The notes beneath the pieces are model-generated. The model saw only the letters and a list, made by a program, of their open reading frames with translations, had not been told where the DNA came from and did no database searches. Positions 1-6,965 of a stretch of 11,313 nucleotides of DNA are shown here, piece after piece. The DNA comes from SURF-13 sp038924245 (GTDB taxonomy: Bacteria > Pseudomonadota > Gammaproteobacteria > SURF-13). The stretch spans positions 1 through 11,313 of the forward strand of contig JBCKVB010000040.1 of NCBI GenBank assembly GCA_038924245.1, given 5' to 3'. Position 1 is the stretch's first letter. Every line of letters starts with the position of its first letter. Made by a program: the position numbers and the translations under genes.

Positions 1-90
1 GGGGAATAATATGCCATATTTCAATTTACGTGGGTTGAAGAGGGCGGGCTTTCCTCGCTCCGAACTATTTAAATCATCATTAAACAAGCA

Positions 91-98
91 AGAGGGAG
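91..98 (+). promoter_or_regulatory. Ribosome binding site of the RTX repeat protein gene
   Basis: AGAGGGAG lies 7 bases before the ATG at 106, a purine-rich Shine-Dalgarno match with good spacing. It supports 106 as the true start of the large repeat protein. The rest of the upstream region (1-90) is moderately AT-rich; I see no convincing -35/-10 pair in it, so the promoter probably lies before the window. Confidence 0.75.
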
Positions 99-105
99 TT
101 GAAAA

Positions 106-3100
106 ATGGCCGCTTATACCAAAACAATAGCAGATTATGATGTAACAACAGGCGATATTGCCAGTTCTGCAAATGTAACATCAGTTGCAATTACGACGGG
201 TGCCAGTGCTTTTTTCGGTAGCGGTTGGCCCGGTGCTGGAGATACAGAACTGGACGGTGGTGCGGCTTCGTCAATTGGCACAATTTCAATTGTCAACGGC
301 AACGAGTCTGAGGTCAATGTTTCAATTTATTCCTTCGTAGGCATTGGGGCTGTTTCGATTACCACCGGAACATCATACGACACCAATGAAGGTGTAGATG
401 TTAATCTGGATGCTGCTGCTGGTGCGATCGGCACCATTAAACTCGTAGCTGTGGGTGAGGCTGCCTCTGCTTACCTTACTGCTTCGGCAGCGGGTGCGAT
501 CGGGGCGATTACGCTGATCGGTACCGGTAGCGAAAACTATATGGATGTGCACGCATCCGCTGGTAGCGGCGCTGTCGGCGCCGTGTCATACACGCTAAAT
601 GGGGCGTCTGGTGAACTGTGGCTGGATATCCGAACGAATTCTGGTAATGTGGGCGCTATTACTGTCAATGCGACAGGGGAAAGTGCTTACGTCTCTGCTT
701 ATGTCGATGTCAGCGGTAACGTCGGTGCTATAACGATTAATCAGACCGGTGAAAAAGCGTATATTGACACACAAATTTATGCGAACGCGACGGCTGATAG
801 CGCGAGTGCCGGTAGCATCGGTAATATCACCATCAAGCAAATAGGTGAGAGCGCCTACTTTAGTGGCTATTTCGACGCTGACGAGAATATCGGTAATATC
901 AGCGTTATCCTAAAGGGCGACAACGCTTCGGGCACTTTTAGTGCTTTCGCCAGCGGTAATATTGGCACAGTTAACATTAATATAGACGGCTACAGCGCTT
1001 ATATGTCTGCCTATATCAGTGCGGGCGGCAGTGTGGGTAATGTGACTGTCACGCTGTCTGGTGATAGCGCTGGTACATATGAAGGTGAACTGGAAGTTGA
1101 GGCTGGAACGAACATCGGTAACGTCACGCTGAATCAGGTAGGTACTGATACTTACATCAGCGCTTGGGTCTCTGCGGGTGGTAATATTGGCAATGTCTCG
1201 CTCACGCAGACGGGTGATAATTCAAGTGCATCTGTGAATTTTTCCGCTGGTGATCCTGGCACAACTAGCGGCAATATCGGCAATATCAGCATCATCAAAA
1301 CAGGGGACTCTGGTTGGGTCTCAGCCTACTTCGAGTCGGATGGCAATATCGGTAACATCACGGTCAAGGCTACGGGTGCGTCTGGCGACACCGATATTGA
1401 CGTTTATGCCTTCAGCGGTAATATTGGCGCTGTTTCCCTGACCAATAACGGCTTCAGCGCTTTTATGTCTGCCTACGTGAGTGCGGATGGCAATATTGCA
1501 TCGATTACCATTAAGCAAGATGGAACCTACGCATCTGGCGAATTCTCGGCTTATGCTGGTTGGAACGACGGGTCCGGCAATATCGGCAACATCAGTATTG
1601 TCAATAGCGGCACCTCTGCCTATGTTTCCGGTTTTTTTGAAGCAAGCGGCACTATCGGCAACATAACGGCTAGCGTAACCGGTTACAGTGCTAATATCGA
1701 TCTGGACGTCTCTGCCTTTGGCAGTGCGGGTGGTGGTGCTGGTAGCATCGGCACCATTAACCTCAGTGCTACTGGCACCAGCGCCTACATTAGTGGCTAT
1801 TTCGAGGCATCTGGCCATGTTGGCCTGACGACACTCACGGCTGCCGGTCATTCGGCCGGAGTTGATGTAGAAGTTTATACCTACGGCGGCAATATCGCAG
1901 GCATCAACGCTAAGGCTATCGGTGAGTCCGCTTTTCTTAGCGGATACTTTTACGCGGAGGGTGCTGCGGGGCCCGCAGGGGCTGTCGGCGGTAGTATTGG
2001 TAATATTGCGCTAACCGTTGCGGGTCGCTATGCCAGTGGCGAGATCGATGTAGATACCTATGCCTACGTGTCAGGTTTGATGGGTGGCGGTAATATCGGC
2101 GCGATTAGCTTGAGTGTCAAGGGTGATCGAGCTTCAGGTTATATGGATGCTTCAGCCAATGAGGGTGGCGATATCCTTTCCATCAACGCGACAGTGGCTG
2201 GTTACAGCGCATACGGTGAAATCTATGTCGAGGTGGATGGTGAGCCTGGCAAGATCGCAAAAATCGGCAATGCTGTCATTACCGTAAACAATACTAACAA
2301 TGCTTATGGAAACGCCTACTATCAGGCTGATGCCTGGAGCGGTAACATATTGAATACTACTATGACAGTCACCGGTGGCCTCAGTGGCAGTATATCTGCT
2401 TACCTGACCGCAACCGATGCTGCTTTCATAGGCATGGGTGGCAACATTGGCAATATCACTATGATCAATAAGTCCTATGCCGGTGACACCTACCTGGAGG
2501 TCTACGCTGACACCAAAGTGGGTAACCTGACAGTGGAGATCGGTGGTGGTAGTGCTGAATTTAGCGGTTACATTGATCTCGATGATTCTTTTGGTGCTGA
2601 TATGGGAGCGGTTTCCATAAAGCTTGCGGCTACCAACAATGACTCGTCTTTTTTGCGTATTGATGGTGATAGTGCGGACAGCGATTTGGGTCTGATTACC
2701 ATCACCGGTGGTGGCAAGAATAGTTCGTTTAATCTGGATGGCTGGGTCAACGGTAGCGTAGAAGCCAAGTCGATTGTGGGGGTCAATGCATCGCTGTTTA
2801 ACGGCACCACCACCATTGATCTTGCTGATGTCGTGAACGGTACGACGATCAAGGGGGGAACGAATGACGATGATATCACTGGCACGCTAGGTGATGACAT
2901 CATTACCGGTGGTTTAGGTGACGACGACATCAGCGGTAATGATGGTGACGACATCATCAACGGTGGTGCTGGTGCAGATATCATCACGGGTGGTGATGGT
3001 GCGGACATTATGAAGGGTGACGCGGATACCGACCGCTTTATAATCGGTGCTGGAGACTCTGACGCAGTACAGGCGTCGTGGACTGATACTGCGGGCGGTT

Positions 3101-3450
3101 CAACTATTGATGTGTCAGGGATGGACATCATCACAGTCGTTAATGGTGATAATGATGTGATCGACTTCGATGCTATGATTAATTTAGATGTCGTAACTGC
3201 CTACAATGCCGTCGTGACACAGGTGACTACCGGCGCGACGGTGGGTCAAACTGAAGACTTCACAACATACACCGGGACTTACAGTTCCATCACTAATTTG
3301 TTCACATCGACTGCCAGCGCATCTGCAACAGCTCTGCTGCTGGTTTATGATACGAATGGTGACGGGGGCGGGGCGATTTATCAAGCTGTCGTGCTTGTCG
3401 GCGTAACCGCATTAGCAGTCGACCTTGGCACCGGGGTTGTTACGGTCTAG
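106..3450 (+). CDS. Large RTX repeat surface protein, probably type I secreted (S-layer-like or adhesin-like)
   Basis: This 1114-residue protein starts at an ATG with a good ribosome binding site and has no Sec signal peptide or membrane anchor. Residues 1-54 are a short Thr/Ala-rich lead. Residues about 55-840 are some 30 beta-strand repeats of 23-35 residues, each opening with a G-N-I-G-x-I-T-like strand and followed by a Ser/Ala/aromatic strand. Residues about 917-975 carry six or seven RTX nonapeptides of GGxGxDxxx type, which in known families bind calcium and fold after export by a type I (ABC/MFP/TolC) system. The tail ends in hydrophobic Val/Leu/Ala strands with an EF-hand-like DTNGDG motif near residue 1082, consistent with a C-terminal secretion signal. 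I see no cysteine, and the protein is acidic, both common in exported RTX and S-layer proteins. Known facts are the RTX family and its export route; the S-layer or adhesin role is inference. No transporter genes are nearby. Carbohydrate-modifying genes downstream suggest it may be glycosylated. Confidence 0.85.
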   Translation: MAAYTKTIADYDVTTGDIASSANVTSVAITTGASAFFGSGWPGAGDTELDGGAASSIGTISIVNGNESEVNVSIYSFVGIGAVSITTGTSYDTNEGVDVNLDAAAGAIGTIKLVAVGEAASAYLTASAAGAIGAITLIGTGSENYMDVHASAGSGAVGAVSYTLNGASGELWLDIRTNSGNVGAITVNATGESAYVSAYVDVSGNVGAITINQTGEKAYIDTQIYANATADSASAGSIGNITIKQIGESAYFSGYFDADENIGNISVILKGDNASGTFSAFASGNIGTVNINIDGYSAYMSAYISAGGSVGNVTVTLSGDSAGTYEGELEVEAGTNIGNVTLNQVGTDTYISAWVSAGGNIGNVSLTQTGDNSSASVNFSAGDPGTTSGNIGNISIIKTGDSGWVSAYFESDGNIGNITVKATGASGDTDIDVYAFSGNIGAVSLTNNGFSAFMSAYVSADGNIASITIKQDGTYASGEFSAYAGWNDGSGNIGNISIVNSGTSAYVSGFFEASGTIGNITASVTGYSANIDLDVSAFGSAGGGAGSIGTINLSATGTSAYISGYFEASGHVGLTTLTAAGHSAGVDVEVYTYGGNIAGINAKAIGESAFLSGYFYAEGAAGPAGAVGGSIGNIALTVAGRYASGEIDVDTYAYVSGLMGGGNIGAISLSVKGDRASGYMDASANEGGDILSINATVAGYSAYGEIYVEVDGEPGKIAKIGNAVITVNNTNNAYGNAYYQADAWSGNILNTTMTVTGGLSGSISAYLTATDAAFIGMGGNIGNITMINKSYAGDTYLEVYADTKVGNLTVEIGGGSAEFSGYIDLDDSFGADMGAVSIKLAATNNDSSFLRIDGDSADSDLGLITITGGGKNSSFNLDGWVNGSVEAKSIVGVNASLFNGTTTIDLADVVNGTTIKGGTNDDDITGTLGDDIITGGLGDDDISGNDGDDIINGGAGADIITGGDGADIMKGDADTDRFIIGAGDSDAVQASWTDTAGGSTIDVSGMDIITVVNGDNDVIDFDAMINLDVVTAYNAVVTQVTTGATVGQTEDFTTYTGTYSSITNLFTSTASASATALLLVYDTNGDGGGAIYQAVVLVGVTALAVDLGTGVVTV
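268..2625 (+). repeat. Protein-level tandem beta-strand repeats (about 30 units)
   Basis: Units of mostly 23-35 codons repeat through residues about 55-840 of the surface protein. Each has a G-[NST]-[IV]-G-x-[IV]-[TS] strand, a turn with Gly, then a second strand rich in Ser, Ala, Tyr and Asp. From about residue 192 to 655 the second strand alternates between two types (see findings). The DNA copies share phrases such as GGCAATATCGG but have diverged at many codons, so the array is old rather than a recent expansion. Confidence 0.8.
2854..3030 (+). repeat. RTX calcium-binding nonapeptide repeats
   Basis: Codons for residues 917-975 encode consecutive nine-residue units such as GTLGDDIIT, GGLGDDDIS, GNDGDDIIN and GGAGADIIT. 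This is the GGxGxDxUx consensus of RTX proteins, where U is a large hydrophobic residue. In the family these fold into a calcium-loaded parallel beta-roll outside the cell. The first unit (GGTNDDDIT) and the last (starting GDADTD) are degenerate. Confidence 0.92.
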
Positions 3451-3495
3451 TCATTGTAATTGGTTGGCGACTTTATCTAATCTCCTTTGGAGAAC

Positions 3496-3519
3496 CACCC
3501 CTCGCCTCGGTGAGGGGTG
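3496..3519 (+). other. GC-rich hairpin in the 3' untranslated region of the RTX gene
   Basis: CACCCCTC (3496-3503) pairs perfectly with GAGGGGTG (3512-3519) around an 8-base loop. There is no T tract after it, so alone it is not an intrinsic terminator. It sits 46 bases after the stop codon of the RTX gene and 16 bases before the main terminator stem. It may protect the 3' end of the message. Confidence 0.6.
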
Positions 3520-3535
3520 TAGATGAAGACCTACG

Positions 3536-3572
3536 AACCCCTGTCTCTCACAAGGAGACAGGGGTTTTTTTT
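3536..3572 (+). terminator. Strong rho-independent terminator of the RTX gene
   Basis: A perfect 12-bp stem (3536-3547 with 3555-3566) closes on a 7-base loop and runs into eight consecutive T (3565-3572). This is a textbook intrinsic terminator. It follows the RTX stop codon by 85 bases and separates that gene from the downstream glycosyltransferase, so the RTX gene is probably a single-gene transcript. Confidence 0.93.
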
Positions 3573-3733
3573 ATCCCCGAGCGCAACAAGGTACCTCACG
3601 CTTTTATCATTCTCGTGGTCGCCCTTGCCGCAGGCTAGATGGACATCGCAGGGGTTCCAAAAAATGGAAAGCTTTAGGTTGAGGTCTTGCTCCCCCAGAT
3701 TATCGTAAAATGACAGTAAAACAAGCAGATCAA

Positions 3734-3762
3734 GTGACGACGGATGGTCTGGATATGATTTA
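3734..3762 (+). promoter_or_regulatory. Candidate sigma-70 promoter of the glycosyltransferase gene
   Basis: GTGACG (3734-3739) and TATGAT (3757-3762) are separated by 17 bases and match the -35 and -10 consensus in 4 and 5 of 6 positions. They lie about 40 bases before the glycosyltransferase start and after the strong terminator, where a fresh promoter is needed. A weaker pair, TTGAGG at 3679 and TATCGT at 3701, is also possible. The rest of 3573-3733 shows nothing I can name. Confidence 0.4.
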
Positions 3763-3800
3763 AAATAGCCTCATCGAATCTAAATATTGATAGCGTGCCT

Positions 3801-5195
3801 ATGAAACAAAAATCATCACTTGAATCAACCTTGGACATCTCGGAAGTTGCTGAGCAGACCGTTAGCGTCATTGAACAAGAAACCGCAACGCGTAAGAAAG
3901 ACCAAAGACCGAGCATCCTGTTTTGCTGTCCCGGCAACATACTGGATGTGACGAGTGGGGCTGCACTCAGCCTGAGGACGATATTGTCTGCGTTGGCTGC
4001 ACAGGGTTTCCGCTCGATCGCCTTGCAGGCAACAATTTTTGATTCACCGCAAGGCGGTGAGCACGTCATGGAAGCAGGAAAGCAGCAAACGGATAAACCG
4101 ATATGGCGTACAGTGATTGATGGCGTTGAACACCTGATCGTTAAGACCGGTGTTCAACGTCGTCATTTTATGACCTGTCTGGAAGAAGAAACCTTTATCA
4201 ACCTGTTTCGTGCTGAAATTACCCATAGGCGTCCAGATATGGTTTTTCTATGGGGCGGGCTGGTGCTGGAGAGAACGATCATGCGTGAAGCCAGGGATGT
4301 GGGGATTCCGGTGGTATTTTATCTCGTGAATCCTGGCTATAAAGACAAATCCGTATTCAAGGATGTCTCCGTGATCATTACCGACACCCATGCTACGGCG
4401 AAGCTTTACAAAGAACGCCATGGGCTCGATTGCAAGGTGGCCGGCAAATTCATCAACCCGGCCGAGGTAAAACCCACGGTTCCGCGCAAGCCGGATTTCA
4501 TCACCTTTATCAACCCCAGTTTTGAAAAAGGCGTGAGTGTTTTCATGCCATTGGCCAAAATGCTGGCGATTGAATGCCCTGAAATTAAGTTTCTCGTCGT
4601 ACAGAGTCGTGGACGCTGGGGCGACGCTTTGCAAGTTCTCAAGTTCAAGCAGGAAGATTTTCCGAATGTACGGATCATCGGCCATCAGCGAGATATGAGG
4701 CCGGTGTATGCCAGCACTCGCGTTTTATTGCTACCCTCATTGTGGCATGAGAGTGGGGCCCGGGTCATTGCTGAGGCACACCTTAACGGTATTCCAATTC
4801 TTGCGAGTGATACAGGCGGCTCATCCGAACTCATTGGCGCAGGGGGCATGATATTTGAAGTTCCTGAAGAGGTAAGAGAAAAGAAAACCGAGGCTATTAT
4901 TCAGGAAAAACATTTGCGGCCATGGATAGAAGAAATCAAGAGACTCTGGCACGACCAGGATTATTATGACAGTCTTTGCAAAAAGGTTGAGAAGGAGGCG
5001 ATCCAGCACGACATCGAGGGGAACGCCAAGCGTTTTATTCAGGCTGTGTCAGAATCCGTACTGTTGAGCAAGGGGATCAAGCTACCGAAAAAGGCGAATG
5101 CGTCCGTTGAACTGATGAAGCAGGTGCTGGCTAAAAAGAAATCTGTACAAGCTGCACGCACCAAGTCGCCCAGACACAGACACCGTCACAAATGA
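3801..5195 (+). CDS. GT4-type glycosyltransferase
   Basis: This 464-residue protein is a retaining GT-B glycosyltransferase of the GT4 (Glycos_transf_1) type. It moves a sugar from a nucleotide-activated donor onto a glycan or protein in the cytoplasm or at the inner membrane. After a polar leader of about 35 residues, the N-terminal Rossmann-like domain starts at RPSILFCCPG, with a Gly/Ala-rich loop (SGAALSLRTILSAL) typical of the acceptor half. The donor domain begins near FITFINPSFEKGV. It holds the diagnostic block PSLWHESG...IAEA with the E-x7-E pair at E317 and E325, then GIPILASDTGGSSELIG. The C-terminus is very basic (ending HRHRHK), which could hold it at the membrane. Start: ATG 3801; an in-frame GTG at 3795 is equally possible, and neither has a clear ribosome binding site. 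A sulfotransferase follows after 55 bases on the same strand, so the two are probably cotranscribed. Donor and acceptor cannot be told from sequence. Confidence 0.85.
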   Translation: MKQKSSLESTLDISEVAEQTVSVIEQETATRKKDQRPSILFCCPGNILDVTSGAALSLRTILSALAAQGFRSIALQATIFDSPQGGEHVMEAGKQQTDKPIWRTVIDGVEHLIVKTGVQRRHFMTCLEEETFINLFRAEITHRRPDMVFLWGGLVLERTIMREARDVGIPVVFYLVNPGYKDKSVFKDVSVIITDTHATAKLYKERHGLDCKVAGKFINPAEVKPTVPRKPDFITFINPSFEKGVSVFMPLAKMLAIECPEIKFLVVQSRGRWGDALQVLKFKQEDFPNVRIIGHQRDMRPVYASTRVLLLPSLWHESGARVIAEAHLNGIPILASDTGGSSELIGAGGMIFEVPEEVREKKTEAIIQEKHLRPWIEEIKRLWHDQDYYDSLCKKVEKEAIQHDIEGNAKRFIQAVSESVLLSKGIKLPKKANASVELMKQVLAKKKSVQAARTKSPRHRHRHK

Positions 5196-5237
5196 AAAAT
5201 ACAATTTTACTGATATGCCCTTGGGTGTTTTCCGGGT

Positions 5238-5243
5238 GGAAGG
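5238..5243 (+). promoter_or_regulatory. Ribosome binding site that decides the sulfotransferase start
   Basis: GGAAGG is 7 bases before the ATG at 5251. An upstream in-frame ATG at 5215 has no comparable site and would add 12 residues before the conserved N-terminal motif, so 5251 is preferred. Confidence 0.65.
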
Positions 5244-5250
5244 TTGTAAT

Positions 5251-5856
5251 ATGATTTCACAGAAAAGTCGGTTCATTTTCGTCCATATCCCGAAAACAGG
5301 CGGGAATTCAATTCAGGCAGCTCTACAAGGCTATGCAGACGACCGTTTTGTATTTCGTAAGTCCATCGGGAAGATAAAACATGAAGACGGTAGCCAAGGA
5401 TTGGATGTCTTCAATGAGCGGCTGGGCTTTGACAAGCCGGAACATAAGCACGCAGGCTTGCAAGCTTATTATGACAAATTAGGTGGGTCTGTCTGGGATT
5501 TTCTAATCTTTTCTGCGATCAGAAACCCGTATGATCGGGTCATCTCACACACAGCTTTTCTCAAGGGGCCGCTGCCATCCAGAATCCTTGAAATAGAAGA
5601 ATTAGTTTTACCAAAGCCCCAGATTGAATACCTTAAGGTGAATGATAGGATTTCTGTTTCCAATTTTATTCGGTTTGAGCATCTTCAGGCGGATTTCAAC
5701 ACGCTTTGTGAAAAACTGTCTCTACCCCGCTTTCTGCTTCCACACAAGAACGCCTCTTTTAGATCATCCTATTCCTCTTATTTCAGCCAGGAGTCACGCG
5801 AGATGATCTATTCAAAATACAAGGAAGAGATCGAGCTTTTCGGGTACGAGTTTTAA
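5251..5856 (+). CDS. PAPS-dependent carbohydrate sulfotransferase (Sulfotransfer_2-like)
   Basis: This 201-residue protein probably transfers sulfate from 3'-phosphoadenosine-5'-phosphosulfate to a sugar hydroxyl. The 5'-phosphosulfate loop is at residues 12-20 (HIPKTGGNS), right at the N-terminus after a beta strand, as in the family. The 3'-phosphate site is at residues 90-99 (IRNPYDRVIS), with R91 and S99 in the canonical places. The conserved His before it (HAGLQAYY) and the WDFLIFSAIRNP strand also fit the family. The protein is shorter than many relatives but has both cofactor motifs, so it looks complete rather than truncated. It follows a GT4 glycosyltransferase by 55 bases on the same strand, suggesting that the glycan made there is sulfated. 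It ends convergently against a second sulfotransferase gene on the other strand; the 55-base gap has only a weak hairpin. Confidence 0.82.
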   Translation: MISQKSRFIFVHIPKTGGNSIQAALQGYADDRFVFRKSIGKIKHEDGSQGLDVFNERLGFDKPEHKHAGLQAYYDKLGGSVWDFLIFSAIRNPYDRVISHTAFLKGPLPSRILEIEELVLPKPQIEYLKVNDRISVSNFIRFEHLQADFNTLCEKLSLPRFLLPHKNASFRSSYSSYFSQESREMIYSKYKEEIELFGYEF

Positions 5857-5911
5857 ATCCAGACAATCTGGGTGGTAAGGGGCCGACTGCCCATGATAGG
5901 TTAGGGATGGC

Positions 5912-6899
5912 CTAGCCGACAACTAACTCGATATACCTCCGATTCTGTGGGGAAAGACTGCTTAATGACTTTTGAATAGCCGCACGGTCGAATATCGTGA
6001 GGGCCGATGCGTTTGATTTTAATGCAATTGCAGATTCCCTGGCGGCAAGTTCGAACTGCTTCCTGGTTTCGATGTTGCCTGCACTTTGCGGGGTCATGCA
6101 ATCGGTAAAATCTGCTTTACAACCTTGCGTATGAAACCAGGCCGATGTTTCTCTCTGGTACTGTGCATCCGAGGATAAGCGGTCAACGTCCATCATGTAA
6201 TCGCAAGTTGATAAGATCTGCAATGAAGATGCATTCCATATCAGCATAAACAGCCGCATTGAATCCAGACGGCTGAGTTGCAGGTTGGCGTTATGGTCCA
6301 TCAGCGATTCTGCCTGTTTCTCAAATTGATCGATGTGTGCAAATGCATTTTTATGCTTGGCTCGCAGACTCAATGCGATCATGATCATTTTCTGAAAAAA
6401 ATATGGATTCACGTGAAAGGATGCCCATTGGTCGAAAGGATTGCGAATCTGGCCAACATGTGATCCACCGAAGGTGTGCTTCATCCAGGCAGAACGCATT
6501 TGACTTCGGCAACAACAAAGAATCGGTTTCCGTGCTGGCACCCGATCCAATGAAGCTGAGATGAGCCCAGCCAAATATTGATAAAGTTTATTATTGATTT
6601 CGTCTGGCTTCAGCAGATAATCTGCATAGGATAATTTTTGATCAAAATTCAGTTTCCCTGATTTAATGACTTCAAGATATTCATGGAAATAGTTTTTTTT
6701 CAGGTAGGGGATGTCGTAACGCCCTGCTGATTGCGATTTCTGGAGATGACTGGATTGATGACGCCTCCAGACTCGAGATTCTTTCGTGCAAAGGTTCGTA
6801 ATAACAACAGAGTGATGGGTCTTGACGCAATTTTGTCCACACGTAAGTGCTGGATGATCTCCACCATGCATGAATAAATATCGGTGACAGGGCTAGCAT
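5912..6899 (-). pseudogene. Second sulfotransferase-like gene, broken by a frameshift in an A8 run
   Basis: The N-terminal half of the family signature is in one frame (start ATG at 6897-6899): FIHAWWRSSSTYVWTKLR, the phosphosulfate-loop region, then CCYYEPLHERI. That frame stops at 6681. The rest (KNYFHEYLEV, CRSQMRSAWMKHTFGG, then the 3'-phosphate motif IRNPFDQW, down to the stop at 5912) continues in another frame. The switch falls in eight A on the minus strand (6693-6700). With seven A the text would read through as PEKNYFHEYLE, giving one protein of 328 residues. A +1 insertion, a base-calling error or transcriptional slippage could explain this. The loop has RSSST, where I recall RSGST in relatives, so some decay is possible. 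The gene lies 66 bases downstream of the TPR glycosyltransferase gene on the same strand, likely one transcript. It shares only the fold and cofactor motifs with the sulfotransferase at 5251-5856. Confidence 0.75.
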
Positions 6900-6965
6900 C
6901 TTGCATACTCAACATAAGATGTAAAAAGTGTCATGTCTATGGTCATCTATGAATAACTGGATTCA

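Noticed and set aside
11..130. Short 39-codon frame (starting MPYFNLRG) ahead of and overlapping the RTX start
   Set aside because: No recognisable family and an uncertain upstream context cut by the window edge; it runs through the RTX ribosome site and start and is best explained as chance.
268..2625. Regular DNA repeats as a possible CRISPR array or satellite
   Set aside because: The periodicity is in codons of one long open frame, units diverge at the DNA level and no fixed repeat/spacer pattern exists.
2568..3134. 188-codon open frame on the minus strand opposite the RTX region
   Set aside because: Its Ser/Pro/Met-rich text is the antisense of repeated Gly/Asp codons; no ribosome site or family features. 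The same applies to the minus-strand frame at 1321-1851.
3523..3708. 61-codon plus-strand frame over the RTX terminator
   Set aside because: It runs through the terminator stem and T tract, has no ribosome site and shows no protein-like composition.
5857..5873. Small hairpin (ATCCAGA / TCTGGGT) between the convergent sulfotransferase genes as a bidirectional terminator
   Set aside because: Only seven pairs with one wobble and a three-base loop, with no T tract on either strand; too weak to call.
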